This document shows, in pieces, positions 45,971 through 54,829 of a stretch of 64,000 bases of DNA. A program made the position numbers and the translations under genes. The stretch comes from Dictyobacter formicarum (GTDB taxonomy: Bacteria; Chloroflexota; Ktedonobacteria; Ktedonobacterales; Ktedonobacteraceae). The stretch spans positions 124,001 to 188,000 of the forward strand of contig NZ_BNJJ01000005.1 in NCBI RefSeq assembly GCF_016587435.1, given 5' to 3'. How positions within the stretch are numbered: position 1 is the first letter of the stretch; the number at the start of each line of letters is the position of its first letter. The notes beneath the pieces are model-generated. The model did not search any database. It was not told where the DNA came from and saw only the letters and a program-made list of their open reading frames with translations.

Positions 45971-46492
45971 ATGGGCGGTAGTAGCTTCGACCTTATCACA
46001 CAAGAACTATTAAATCAGCGACAGATTATGGAGAAACTGGAAGCGGAAAATCGCCAGTTGCGTCAACAGCTGAGCGACCTGCGCGCGGGACAGGGTATTT
46101 TTCTTGAAATTAATGGCAAGCGCATAGCTCTGAATACCTTACAGGCCGCCTCAACCACCCTATCCGTCGATGCTCCTATTGAGACGCAAGAAGCTGCGCA
46201 ACCAGAAAAATCTCCTTCAGCCAGTGCAAACGCCTCATCCAGGCATCAGGCGAAGGCCGAAGTCGCCCGGTCTGGAGCACAACAGCCTCACATCACCACT
46301 CCATTACAAGAGGAAAACAAAGAGTCTGCGCAGCCAACGTTTTTAGAAGAGATTATGTTGGACGAATTTGCTTCAGCTCTCACTTCTCCTCACACAGCCT
46401 TGAAACAGCCTGAAAAGAAGCCTGAGCAGTCAGAGGAAGAGAAAAAAGCGAATCTGCGCCGCGAGTTGATGGGCAGTTTTCTGCTTGAATAG
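45971..46492 (+). CDS. Coiled-coil hypothetical protein
   Basis: ATG behind AAGGAGATAG. The 173-aa protein has an N-terminal coiled coil (LLNQRQIMEKLEAENRQLRQ), a short folded segment (GIFLEINGKRIALNTL), and then a long polar, Glu/Gln/Ala-rich, probably disordered region ending LRRELMGSFLLE. No catalytic motif is visible. A similar layout is seen in small septation or DNA-associated scaffold proteins, but I cannot assign it. Transcribed alone, with a terminator hairpin just after. Confidence 0.65.
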   Translation: MGGSSFDLITQELLNQRQIMEKLEAENRQLRQQLSDLRAGQGIFLEINGKRIALNTLQAASTTLSVDAPIETQEAAQPEKSPSASANASSRHQAKAEVARSGAQQPHITTPLQEENKESAQPTFLEEIMLDEFASALTSPHTALKQPEKKPEQSEEEKKANLRRELMGSFLLE

Positions 46493-46520
46493 TATGTGCG
46501 GTCCAAACGCGGATATTACC

Positions 46521-46556
46521 CGGGAGAAAGTTAACTTGCAAGCTATCTTTCTCCCG
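46521..46556 (+). terminator. Terminator of the coiled-coil gene
   Basis: CGGGAGAAAG (46521-46530) and CTTTCTCCCG (46547-46556) form a perfect 10-bp stem 28 bp past the stop codon. Confidence 0.7.
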
Positions 46557-46661
46557 ATTGGTGGGCTCGTGCTACGATAAAGCCAGCCATTTTGTGCCTT
46601 CAACCACAATTATAACAACCTGCAAGGCTGGCATTTGTTTGTATAAGCCATTGCAAACGCT

Positions 46662-46735
46662 ATGAAACGACGTGATGAATACTCAAACGGGGTCCCAATG
46701 AATACCCTATTTGAGTATTCATCACGTCGTTTCAT
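46662..46735. repeat. Perfect 26-bp-arm inverted repeat, intergenic
   Basis: Left arm 46662-46687 begins ATGAAACGACGTGATGAATA and right arm 46710-46735 is its exact reverse complement, with a 22-nt spacer that can pair further (GGGT/ACCC). It lies in a 419-bp gap with no gene. Possibly a small RNA hairpin or a short mobile repeat. Confidence 0.85.
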
Positions 46736-46911
46736 TAGGAGAAAAGAAAAGGACGAGTACATAAAGGTAGCTAGCCAAGCGCATGGCTCTTTTGAAAGAG
46801 CACTTTGTACGACCTGCGGCAGATCCTGCAAATAGAAATATCATATTCTCCAGCATCCATATCATCCGAAGCCTACCTACCAGCACCCATTAAATGCGGG
46901 GGAGAAAAACG

Positions 46912-48159
46912 ATGAACGAGCGCGGCAGGGGCAACCATGAGCCATCTTATCAAGAGCACCCTGGCAGTGTATCTACCGACAATGGCCTGGAAGCACGCAT
47001 CTCACGCTTTTTACATAAAGAGGCGGGAAAAATACACTTTACGCCCGCATTGCGCCATCATATCATACGGAAGATATCATCACAACATCCAGTGCGCCGC
47101 AACTATGTGGCCGTTATCGTGATTGTGTCTGCTGCTACTTTGATCCTGACCCTCAGCGGTTTAATCTATTTTATGATCCACTCTGCCGCTCAGGCAGGAA
47201 TTCACTATAATGTCAGCAAAGTGATCGCTGTTGCGCCTGAACTGGCCAATGGAGGACTATTACTCTCGCTGGATCCAACCGAGCGGCATATTGTTTATCA
47301 ACCAGTCAGCCAGAGCGGTGTACTCTATACTGCGGACCTGATCAATCCAATTCAGAGCAATACGCTGGCCATGCGCGATGCCAGGGATATGGCCTGGGCT
47401 CCTGATGGCTCTGCGTTGGTGGCGACGGTGGCTCCTGCCAATACGGTCCATCCGTTGTTAGCCCTGGTGTCTGAAAGACAATATATGCGCTTGTTAGGGC
47501 ATAATAATGCACTGGCTGCCAATTGGTCGCCCGATAATGCTGATGAGATTATGTTTGCTCAACAACAAAATAGAAAAACACAGCTCTGGTCTATCAAGAC
47601 ATCAGGTGCGCCGAGGACCCTGCGGATTTCGCTGCAGGAGCAGTTGCTGATTCAACATATGGGCTGGTCGTCGGATGGACGCTATCTGGCCCTGGTGGTT
47701 ACGCAAAACGGAGGCGTAACAAAAGAGACACTCGATCAACCTGCACGTGCTATTTATGTAATGGATTTTCAGACCCATAAGCTGACCAATCTGGTCGCGC
47801 CCGGTAATTTCACCATTGGTAGAGTGGCATGGTCTCCCACCACATACGAGCTGGCGTATGAGCAAATCGGCACCAATCAAAAGATCGTTCTACAAACCGT
47901 CAATGTTACTAAACCAGACAAGCATACCAGCATCGTTCCCCAACATCAGCTGGCTGGCTGGAGTTGGTCAACTGATGGTCGGGCGTTGGTCTACAGTGAT
48001 GGCGGCAAGCTTACGGCCTATATTTTTCATGGTGAGCCCATTACATTTTCCCATCAGAAACAGTTCATCTCACCTTTCTGGCTGAAAAATGGACAGATTC
48101 TCTGTATGGACATCACAAATGGTAAAGGCAAATTAACGCTCCTGACGCCGCAAAAATAA
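46912..48159 (+). CDS. Membrane-anchored beta-propeller (TolB/WD40-like) protein
   Basis: Start at ATG 46912 behind GGGGGAG. A short cytoplasmic part (about 70 aa) is followed by one hydrophobic helix (YVAVIVIVSAATLILTLSGL) and a roughly 320-residue outside domain with repeated strands ending in W-S/A-x-D-G (for example DMAWAPDGSALVATV, WSSDGRYLALV, WSWSTDGRALVYSDG). This spacing is a beta-propeller of the TolB/PD40 type. Such proteins bind other proteins or act as sensors; an anti-sigma or receptor role is possible but unproved. It converges on the next zinc-ribbon gene. Confidence 0.8.
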   Translation: MNERGRGNHEPSYQEHPGSVSTDNGLEARISRFLHKEAGKIHFTPALRHHIIRKISSQHPVRRNYVAVIVIVSAATLILTLSGLIYFMIHSAAQAGIHYNVSKVIAVAPELANGGLLLSLDPTERHIVYQPVSQSGVLYTADLINPIQSNTLAMRDARDMAWAPDGSALVATVAPANTVHPLLALVSERQYMRLLGHNNALAANWSPDNADEIMFAQQQNRKTQLWSIKTSGAPRTLRISLQEQLLIQHMGWSSDGRYLALVVTQNGGVTKETLDQPARAIYVMDFQTHKLTNLVAPGNFTIGRVAWSPTTYELAYEQIGTNQKIVLQTVNVTKPDKHTSIVPQHQLAGWSWSTDGRALVYSDGGKLTAYIFHGEPITFSHQKQFISPFWLKNGQILCMDITNGKGKLTLLTPQK

Positions 48160-48202
48160 TTGTTCCAGTAACACCTGGTAAAAAGGTGTTGCCAGAACAA
48201 TT
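48158..48202. terminator. Hairpin between convergent genes
   Basis: AATTGTTCcaGTAACACCT and AGGTGTTgccAGAACAATT pair over about 16 bp around GGTAAAA-type loop. It overlaps the last base of the propeller gene and precedes the convergent stop at 48208, so it probably stops both transcripts. Confidence 0.6.
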
Positions 48203-48207
48203 GCCTG

Positions 48208-49404
48208 CTAAATGGTGAAATTGACGGTACCTGGATCAAAACCATCACCATCTTTGGTACTTAATAGTAACGTCATCGTGGTCGTATCCTGAGGCACCAG
48301 AAACACGGCTGAACCATCCTGCCCCTGGACATGGGATGCAAACGTAATGGGCACATTGGCTTGCTGCGGTGAGACGGTCTGTGTACCAGCCTTGACCTGC
48401 ATATAATCAAAAGGGGAGCCTGCAATCACCGACTGAAGGAGTGGGTTATCAATTTTAAACGTCAGGGTGAGATAACGCATTCCTTTGGGAGCTTGCTGGC
48501 CATCCAGGCTCCACTGTGTAGTAGCTTGCGTCACCTGGTAGTTCAGACTAAAATAGCTGGCGGTTTTATTGATGTCGATACTCTTCGTCGCATACTTGCT
48601 CACATCAGCATGTGGCTGCAAGGGGATATCCATGCGCGCTTCATTCGTGGCTCCCAATCGCAGAATAATCTTGTTGGCCTTGATGCTAGCAGGGACAGCA
48701 AAGTCCAGACTGGTAGTCTGCGTTTCACCTGCCGCTAGCGTTGGATTGTTTGTGGCATAGAGCAATGATACCTCTTTTCCACCCGGTAGTAAGACATGCG
48801 CGATATTGGGATATAATAGTGTGGTAGGATTTTTGCCTTTATTGGTTTCCTGCACATGTACGCGCAACATACCATCTGAATGGGTCATGGGATCATCCAG
48901 AAAGTTATTGGCTTGCTGGACATTTTGGAGCGTGATATCTGTACCGGCATAGTTGATGGTGGTCTGTAGATCAGTTGTGGAGATTGTGGACTGGCTAGCT
49001 TTGCCAATACCCAACAAAGGTAAGACAAAATAGAGGGCAACCCCCAAAATAATTACCAGCGCAAGTACCAGTAGCGCTATACCTATCAATCCTGGACGCC
49101 GCCTCTGTGAAGGAGGCCCGCGCCTGGACGAAGGTGGCGCAAAATCGTCTTCCTGCTGAGTTAAATCGCTATGATCCCTATTGAGAGGGCGCGCAGGATA
49201 ACGTTCCTGAAACGTCGATGGAGGTTGATGTGCGAGCGAAAAACTATCCTCGCTGGCCTCACGTGGCCCTCGTTGAGAAAAAACTTGCTGCGCACGATCC
49301 GGGGGAAGAATAGATAACCCACAACGGCCACAAAACCGTTGTGAAGGGATTGTTTCTGCTCCACAGCGTGGACAGTTCCTGGGGAATGCCTGTGCCATAG
49401 CCAT
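48208..49404 (-). CDS. Zinc-ribbon, single-pass membrane protein with outer beta domain
   Basis: Start at the ATG behind AAGGAGCGGC (49404); an upstream frame to 49491 is unlikely. The roughly 398-aa protein begins with a zinc ribbon (CPRCGAE...CGRCGL), a Pro/Arg-rich linker, one helix (GIALLVLALVIILGVALYFVLP), and an outside domain with beta-rich DUF4352-like segments (VTQATTQWSLDG, MRYLTLTFKIDNPLL). Proteins of this design are common in Gram-positive-like Chloroflexota and may carry signals or adhesion modules; function unknown. Confidence 0.75.
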   Translation of the reverse strand: MAMAQAFPRNCPRCGAETIPSQRFCGRCGLSILPPDRAQQVFSQRGPREASEDSFSLAHQPPSTFQERYPARPLNRDHSDLTQQEDDFAPPSSRRGPPSQRRRPGLIGIALLVLALVIILGVALYFVLPLLGIGKASQSTISTTDLQTTINYAGTDITLQNVQQANNFLDDPMTHSDGMLRVHVQETNKGKNPTTLLYPNIAHVLLPGGKEVSLLYATNNPTLAAGETQTTSLDFAVPASIKANKIILRLGATNEARMDIPLQPHADVSKYATKSIDINKTASYFSLNYQVTQATTQWSLDGQQAPKGMRYLTLTFKIDNPLLQSVIAGSPFDYMQVKAGTQTVSPQQANVPITFASHVQGQDGSAVFLVPQDTTTMTLLLSTKDGDGFDPGTVNFTI

Positions 49405-49542
49405 GCCGCTCCTTACTAAAATCATTGCTTGCTCTGCTTCTCGATATTGTACAAATATTGTACAACACGTGCTATCAGGCAGAAACAGCATAGCTCGGTA
49501 GTCCAGCCAGCTGATCGAAATATCAACTGGCTGTGCAGGTAG

Positions 49543-49914
49543 TTATTGAGTCATTGTGCGGTAAAAGTCGGCCAGGTTGGGAGTTCCTAACCCCGTTGTG
49601 TAATCCCACCCTCGCGCCGCTTGATAATAGAGATTATTTCCCTGCGTGTTTTTCATCATGGCCGGATCTATTTTAAAGGTGATTCGTACATGGAGTACTG
49701 TCGAACCTGCTAGAGGCCCAATCACTCGAGAGTTCATGGCGTCGCCTGGAATATTCAGATTCAGTGGTGCCTCTTTCAGTACATTAGTTTTCTTTACATT
49801 GGTTATTGTTCCACAGCTTGCCAGTGGCATCATAACCAGCCACAAGCCAATCAATGCAGTTACCAGTTGACCAGGCCGCATACTGCGATTACCAAAAAGC
49901 CAACGCATAAACAT
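49543..49914 (-). pseudogene. Internally deleted sedolisin (S53) remnant, lipoprotein-like
   Basis: The 123-aa product starts with a lipoprotein signal (LVMMPLASC|G) and a piece like the start of a pro-kumamolisin propeptide (RVIGPLAGSTVLHVRITFKID). It then goes straight to GWDYTTGLGTPNLADFY, the extreme C-terminal calcium-site stretch of S53 peptidases. About 350 residues that would carry the Glu-Asp-Ser catalytic triad are missing in frame. It may be a dead remnant, or a short secreted fold kept after deletion. Known S53 enzymes are acid-active secreted peptidases. Confidence 0.65.
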
Positions 49915-50149
49915 ATACCCCCAAAAGACATCTAGAGAATAGCATGTATGAATAGCACAATCACGATTGATATATGCAAAAAAAGGTTAATATCTTTTTG
50001 TATCACGGATCAGGAGCTTAAAACAGTTCAGTATGGTCAGCATTTTCGATGCCTATATGACAACAATCGAAACCTGAGAAGTGATATAATAGAAGGGTAA
50101 TTGGAAAAAATATTCTATGGCTAATAGAGGATCAATAGGAAGAGTACGC

Positions 50150-52141
50150 ATGCCTGCATTTAAAGTGGAAGCACCATTTGAACCCACTGGTGATCAACCA
50201 GATGCGATCGCCCAGCTCACCGAAGGTATTCGGGAAGGGCAAAAATATCAAACATTGCTCGGTGTAACTGGTAGTGGTAAAACGTATACAGTAGCCAAAG
50301 TTGTTGAACAGGTACAACGTCCGACCCTGGTGCTGGCGCCAAATAAAACGCTGGCCGCCCAGCTCTATAGCGAGTACAAAGAGTTCTTTCCCAACAATGC
50401 AGTTGAATACTTCGTTTCATACTACGATTATTATCAGCCAGAAGCATATATCGCGCGTACCGATACGTATGTGGAAAAAGAGAGTATGCTCAATGAAGAA
50501 ATTGAGAAACTACGCCTGTCCGCAACACGCAGTCTGTTTGAACGACGCGATGTCTTAATCGTAGCCTCGGTATCCTGCATATATGGTCTGGGTAGTCCAG
50601 AGGAATATGGTGAGGTCGTGATGACGCTGAAGGTGGGAGAAGAGCGTCGTCGCGATAAAATCTTGCGCCACCTGACCGAGATTCAGTATGAGCGGAATGA
50701 TGCGAACTTTATCCGTGGTCGTTTCCGGGTGCGTGGCGATGTGATGGAAATCTTTCCCGCTTATGAAGATGTAGCGGTGCGTATCGAATTCTTCGGCGAT
50801 GAAATCGAGCGCATGACAGATATTGATCCCCTGACTGGTGAAATTCTCAAGCAGAGGCAGCGCCTGGACATTTATCCCGCCAAACACTGGGTGACCACAC
50901 GTGAGCGCTTGTTCAGATCGATCGAGCTAATCGAGGCAGAACTGGAGGAGCGCTTAAAGGTCCTGGAGAGCGAAGGTAAACTGCTGGAGGCGGCTCGCTT
51001 AAAGCAACGCACGAATTTTGATATAGAGATGCTGCGCGAAACGGGTTTCTGTTCCGGCGTTGAGAACTATTCGCGTCACCTGGCTGGCCGTGGTCCTGGC
51101 GAACAACCATGGACCCTGTTGGATTATATGCCGGATGACTATTTACTGGTGGTAGATGAGTCGCACGTGGCCCTACCACAGGTACGCGGCATGTTTGCAG
51201 GTGATCGTTCACGCAAGCAGGTGCTGGTAGACTATGGTTTCCGCCTGCCATCAGCAATGGATAATCGTCCGTTGACCTTCAACGAATTTGAGGGTCAGAT
51301 AAATCAGGCACTGTTTGTCTCAGCCACTCCCGGGCCCTATGAATACGAGCATAGCCATTCCATCGTTGAGCAACTGATTCGACCCACCGGCCTGATCGAT
51401 CCAGAAATCAGTGTACGACCCACGAAAGGACAGATTGACGATCTGCTGGATGAGATTCGGCAGCGGGTCGCCAAAGGTCAGCGTGTCCTGGTCACAACAT
51501 TGACCAAGAAAATGGCGGAAGATCTTGCCGACTATATGCAAGAGCTGAATATCAAGGTGCATTATCTGCACTCAGAAATCGATACGATCGAGCGGATCGA
51601 GATTCTACGCGATCTGCGCCTGGGAGTCTATGATGTAGTAGTTGGTATTAACCTCTTGCGCGAAGGACTCGATCTGCCTGAAGTATCCCTGGTGGCTATC
51701 CTTGATGCAGATAAGGAAGGCTTCTTGCGCTCGGAGGGCTCGTTGATCCAGGTCATTGGACGCGCAGCTCGCCACGTCGAAGGCAGCGTTATTATGTATG
51801 CCGATAGCACAACCAGGTCGATGCAGCGCGCCATTGATGAGACTAATCGTCGCCGCAAGCTACAATTAGCTTATAATGAAGAGTACAGTATCACCCCGCG
51901 GGGTATCCAGAAGGACGTCAAAACGCTGTCTGAGCGCATCAAAGCAATGAGTGGCGCGGAAGTGGAGAACAATGGTAAGAGTCCTGCCACTGTTCTGGCC
52001 GGCATACCAAAGGATGAGGCTTTGCGTTTGATTAAAGATCTGGAATCCCAGATGCGCGCGGCTGCTAAACAATTAGAATTTGAGAAGGCGGGTCAACTGC
52101 GTGACCAGATCATTGAGCTACGCCGTTCAATGGTCGAATAA
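50150..52141 (+). CDS. uvrB: Excinuclease ABC subunit B
   Basis: I use the ATG at 50150 behind AGGAAGAG since UvrB proteins usually start close to the PTGDQP-type segment; an ATG at 50117 would add 11 residues. About 663 aa. The helicase-like fold is complete: GVTGSGKT (Walker A), [14 protein letters not shown], the beta-hairpin region [29 protein letters not shown], and motif [10 protein letters not shown], plus a C-terminal UVR domain. UvrB binds damaged DNA handed over by UvrA and recruits UvrC for dual incision. No uvrA or uvrC is adjacent. A terminator follows. Confidence 0.97.
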   Translation: MPAFKVEAPFEPTGDQPDAIAQLTEGIREGQKYQTLLGVTGSGKTYTVAKVVEQVQRPTLVLAPNKTLAAQLYSEYKEFFPNNAVEYFVSYYDYYQPEAYIARTDTYVEKESMLNEEIEKLRLSATRSLFERRDVLIVASVSCIYGLGSPEEYGEVVMTLKVGEERRRDKILRHLTEIQYERNDANFIRGRFRVRGDVMEIFPAYEDVAVRIEFFGDEIERMTDIDPLTGEILKQRQRLDIYPAKHWVTTRERLFRSIELIEAELEERLKVLESEGKLLEAARLKQRTNFDIEMLRETGFCSGVENYSRHLAGRGPGEQPWTLLDYMPDDYLLVVDESHVALPQVRGMFAGDRSRKQVLVDYGFRLPSAMDNRPLTFNEFEGQINQALFVSATPGPYEYEHSHSIVEQLIRPTGLIDPEISVRPTKGQIDDLLDEIRQRVAKGQRVLVTTLTKKMAEDLADYMQELNIKVHYLHSEIDTIERIEILRDLRLGVYDVVVGINLLREGLDLPEVSLVAILDADKEGFLRSEGSLIQVIGRAARHVEGSVIMYADSTTRSMQRAIDETNRRRKLQLAYNEEYSITPRGIQKDVKTLSERIKAMSGAEVENNGKSPATVLAGIPKDEALRLIKDLESQMRAAAKQLEFEKAGQLRDQIIELRRSMVE

Positions 52142-52149
52142 TCCCATCA

Positions 52150-52192
52150 TATATAGCTGGAGGAGCCGCTTATCAGATCCTCCAGCTATATA
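52150..52192 (+). terminator. Terminator of uvrB
   Basis: TATATAGCTGGAGGA and TCCTCCAGCTATATA form a perfect 15-bp stem 9 bp after the stop codon. Confidence 0.85.
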
Positions 52193-52711
52193 TATCAGCC
52201 TGGGGACGCTGACGCCCCTCCACTCTTTTTTACTTTTTTATGCAGTGTTGCAAGAAATGTATATATGCATACTCCTTGCAACACCGCATAATTTTTTGAT
52301 CGCCGTAGGATCGAACCGCCAGGCGTCAAATACACGAAGCGCATGCTTCTCAAACAGGCTGACAGCATGAGCATATTGCCCTGACACTACATATCTGAAG
52401 GCAAAGCCAGCGCACTATGAGCATAGTTTGAATTTTCTACACCTGCAAAAATAATTAAAGCATTGGATTTTTTATTATAATTTAAGTGTAATCATATTAT
52501 CATAACACTGATCCAGTTTGTATATTATTAGTATAATTACGACCCACAACCACAATTCGACATTAGATAAATACGTTCTGCTTAAGACATGAAAAAAAGA
52601 GGCAGTGTAAAACCGTTCCTATGCATAAAAATGTTGTGCGCAAAAGACAAAAATCGGGTATAGTATAGGGTGTTTTCCGAACACAATTACAGAAAGGAAT
52701 ATAACAATAGA
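52193..52711. other. Gap with a second hairpin before the polyamine genes
   Basis: No gene. GCAGTGTTGCAAG (52242-52254) and CTTGCAACACCGC (52275-52287) make a 13-bp stem with one mismatch around a palindromic ATATATGCAT loop. The rest is AT-rich. TATAGT at 52659 with AAAGGAAT near 52693 probably belongs to the promoter and ribosome binding site of the next gene. Confidence 0.5.
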
Positions 52712-53818
52712 ATGACCCATCATCATGACTCTTCTGAAAAACACAGTAGCGCATTGTTGAGTGGTGCCCAGATTTTACCCCGTCGCGTGCGTCCAAATAT
52801 GACGGTGGCGGAACTGATAGATGAGCAATTTCAAGCTTATAATGGGGCGCGCCTGAATGAGGCAGCCCGCGTCTACGCTGAGCGTATGCTAGACCCGGCA
52901 CAGGATGTGACAGTTGGTCTTACGATGGCCGGAGCCCTGACGCCAGCAGGTCTGGGCGGCTGTGTGCTGACATTGATGGAATATGGCTTTGTCGATTTTA
53001 TCATCAGTACGGGTGCCAATCTCTATCATGACATGCATCACGCTCTGGCGATGTCTTTACACCGTGGTGACTTCCGGCTGGATGATGTGAAGCTGCAGGA
53101 AGAAGGGGTGATTCGTATTTATGATATCCTCTTCGATGATCAGGTTCTGCTCGATACTGATGCCTTTGTGCGCGAGAGCTTGCGCAGTCTGCCAAATCAT
53201 CCCATCTCTACATCAGAATTGCACTATCATCTGGGACAGCAGCTGCTTAAAGCTGGTGTCAAACCAGAATATTCGGTGCTGGCTCAAGCGGCCGCCTGGA
53301 ACGTGCCGATCTATACTTCCTCTCCAGGCGATTCCTCCATTGGTATGAACGTGGCGCGCAATGCTTTGGAGGGTAGTCAGCTCACGCTCGATCCACTGGC
53401 AGACGTGAATGAGACCACTGCTATCGTGCACCATGCTACCCGCAATGGTGTCATCATTCTCGGTGGGGGTAGCCCGAAAAACTTTTATCTGCAAACACAA
53501 CCCCAGCTGTGGGAGGTGCTTGGCATTCAAAAGGGTGGCCACGACTACTTTATTCAAGTTACGGCCGATGCCCCCCATTGGGGTGGTCTTTCCGGGGCAA
53601 CCCCTTCCGAGGCCGTGTCATGGGGTAAGATCAAGCCTGACCAGCTCAATAATGCCGTGGTTGTTTATGGCGATTCGACTATTGCTCTACCTCTGCTGAC
53701 CTCCTACGCGGTGAGCAAGGCGCAGCCACGCCCACGTCGCGAGCTCTTTGCCAGGCGTCAGGAAATGCTCGACGAGTTAAAAGAAGCATACGAGACCGGT
53801 AAAAAGGAGCGCCCTTAA
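52712..53818 (+). CDS. Deoxyhypusine synthase-like enzyme (polyamine transfer)
   Basis: ATG at 52712 behind AGAAAGGA. The 368-aa protein has the deoxyhypusine-synthase fold: GLTMAGALTPAGLGG (NAD loop), STGANLYHDMHHAL, TSSPGDSSIGMNVA, GVIILGGGSPKNF, and the catalytic-Lys segment EAVSWGKIKPDQL with the Lys intact. In bacteria without eIF5A these enzymes move an aminobutyl group between polyamines (for example forming homospermidine). AdoMet decarboxylase and agmatinase genes lie just after on the same strand, which fits polyamine metabolism. A His/Ser-rich N terminus (THHHDSSEKHSS) is unusual. Confidence 0.88.
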   Translation: MTHHHDSSEKHSSALLSGAQILPRRVRPNMTVAELIDEQFQAYNGARLNEAARVYAERMLDPAQDVTVGLTMAGALTPAGLGGCVLTLMEYGFVDFIISTGANLYHDMHHALAMSLHRGDFRLDDVKLQEEGVIRIYDILFDDQVLLDTDAFVRESLRSLPNHPISTSELHYHLGQQLLKAGVKPEYSVLAQAAAWNVPIYTSSPGDSSIGMNVARNALEGSQLTLDPLADVNETTAIVHHATRNGVIILGGGSPKNFYLQTQPQLWEVLGIQKGGHDYFIQVTADAPHWGGLSGATPSEAVSWGKIKPDQLNNAVVVYGDSTIALPLLTSYAVSKAQPRPRRELFARRQEMLDELKEAYETGKKERP

Positions 53819-53853
53819 GCTAACTTCCACCTAAACACAAGCAATGCTGTGCA

Positions 53854-53991
53854 TTAGGTAGAGCCCTGAATGGTATTTAGGTTGACAACTAAATGCCATT
53901 TAGGTTGATTGCTTACTGGCAATTAGGTAGAAACTCATTTCCAATTAGGTAAAAATTTTGCATTTTCCTTGGCATTAGCTTGACAACCTAA
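53854..53991. promoter_or_regulatory. Array of TTAGGT-type operator repeats before speD
   Basis: TTAGGT or TTAGCT occurs at 53854, 53877, 53900, 53923, 53945 and 53975, so the first five are spaced 23, 23, 23 and 22 bp. The last site is a perfect-type palindrome TTAGCTTGACAACCTAA (53975-53991) overlapping a TTGACA, and a similar one (TTAGGTTGACAACTAAA) lies at 53877. The half-site and palindrome resemble operators of MarR-family repressors (HucR type). A TATAAT follows at 53994. Function as an operator is inferred. Confidence 0.65.
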
Positions 53992-54105
53992 TGTATAATA
54001 TCAACCAGTGTGCGGAAAATTGTGGCACACAGTTAATTGCAGGCACAGCCCTTTTAATGGTAGCCATAACCCTGCACAATTGGAACATATTAGGAGGAAA
54101 ATGCG

Positions 54106-54540
54106 ATGCTGGTCCACTTGATGCTGGAACTTTACAACATTGACCGGAACATCCTGAGTGATGAGGCTTTGTTGCGTCGTACTCTCAGCGAATTGCCAGA
54201 ACGTGTCGCGATGGAAAAAGTTAGCCCGGTCCATCTCTATGATATTGAAACATCTAATCCACTTGACGCTGGCATGTCTGGTTTTGTTGTGATTGCCCAG
54301 AGTCACGTTAGCCTCCATGCATGGCCTGAGTATGGGGAAGTTGATATCGATATCTGTTCCTGCAAAGAGTTCAGTCAGGAAGATGCGATCGCGTTTGCCA
54401 AAGAAATCTTCAAGACAGACGATGTCGAGGCCCATTTCGTTGTGCGAGCCACACGCTCGTTGCGCCCGGAAGAGCCAGATCCAGTCCGCTATGAGCAGGC
54501 GATGGAAGCACGCCGCTTAGCCAAATTGGGGGTGCGCTAA
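54106..54540 (+). CDS. speD: S-adenosylmethionine decarboxylase proenzyme
   Basis: The 144-aa proenzyme has the class 1b signature: SHVSLHAWPEYGEVDIDICS, with self-cleavage expected before the Ser of QSH to form the pyruvoyl group (most relatives have ESH, so Glu is replaced by Gln here). The enzyme decarboxylates AdoMet to give the aminopropyl donor for spermidine. No spermidine synthase gene lies in the window. It has ATG behind AGGAGG, and its promoter region carries the operator-like array. Confidence 0.88.
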   Translation: MLVHLMLELYNIDRNILSDEALLRRTLSELPERVAMEKVSPVHLYDIETSNPLDAGMSGFVVIAQSHVSLHAWPEYGEVDIDICSCKEFSQEDAIAFAKEIFKTDDVEAHFVVRATRSLRPEEPDPVRYEQAMEARRLAKLGVR

Positions 54541-54597
54541 GGGCAATAAGAGAAAAGCGAAGTTTATCTTCGCGCTCCTATTCCCTACAGCTGAAGG

Positions 54598-54642
54598 GTG
54601 AGGTGCTTGCCGTTTTACGAGGAAGGCACCTCACTTTTTTTT
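54598..54642 (+). terminator. Terminator of speD
   Basis: GTGAGGTGC and GCACCTCAC (perfect 9-bp stem) are followed by eight T residues at 54635-54642. Confidence 0.92.
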
Positions 54643-54696
54643 GTGTTTTCTTTCCGGGATAAGAATGCTACAATGCATGCATTGCCGCCTGCGGCA

Positions 54697-54803
54697 CTCG
54701 AAAATGGGAGAGATTGGTACGCGAGCAGGCGCTGTGTGTGCCAGCCTGGGAACGGCGATTCCCGGCACTCTCCGCTGAAGAGTTACGATAATTTTTTTTC
54801 GAG
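54697..54803 (+). ncRNA. Structured 5' leader of the agmatinase gene
   Basis: After a TACAAT -10 element (54669) the leader can fold into nested stems: ACTCGAAAAT with ATTTTTTTTCGAGT, GGGAGAG with CTCTCC, and an inner TGCC-GGGAA-ACGGCGA-TTCCC-GGCA hairpin. The T8 run inside the last stem could act as a conditional terminator. No known riboswitch class matched by eye. The pairing is seen; a regulatory role is inferred. Confidence 0.4.
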
Positions 54804-54829
54804 TAATAAATAATAGAGGACTATTTTCC

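Noticed and set aside
53854..53991. CRISPR array
   Set aside because: Repeats are only about 10 bp conserved with 12-13 bp between them, far shorter than CRISPR units, and no cas genes are near.
53980..53999. TTGACA and TATAAT read as one promoter before speD
   Set aside because: They are only 8 bp apart. TTGACA belongs to the operator-like palindrome; a TTGGCA at 53969 with 19 bp spacing is a better -35.
54661..54829. Glycine, guanidine or ZTP riboswitch
   Set aside because: GGGAGAG and CCGCCTG fragments look similar, but the conserved cores of these classes are absent.
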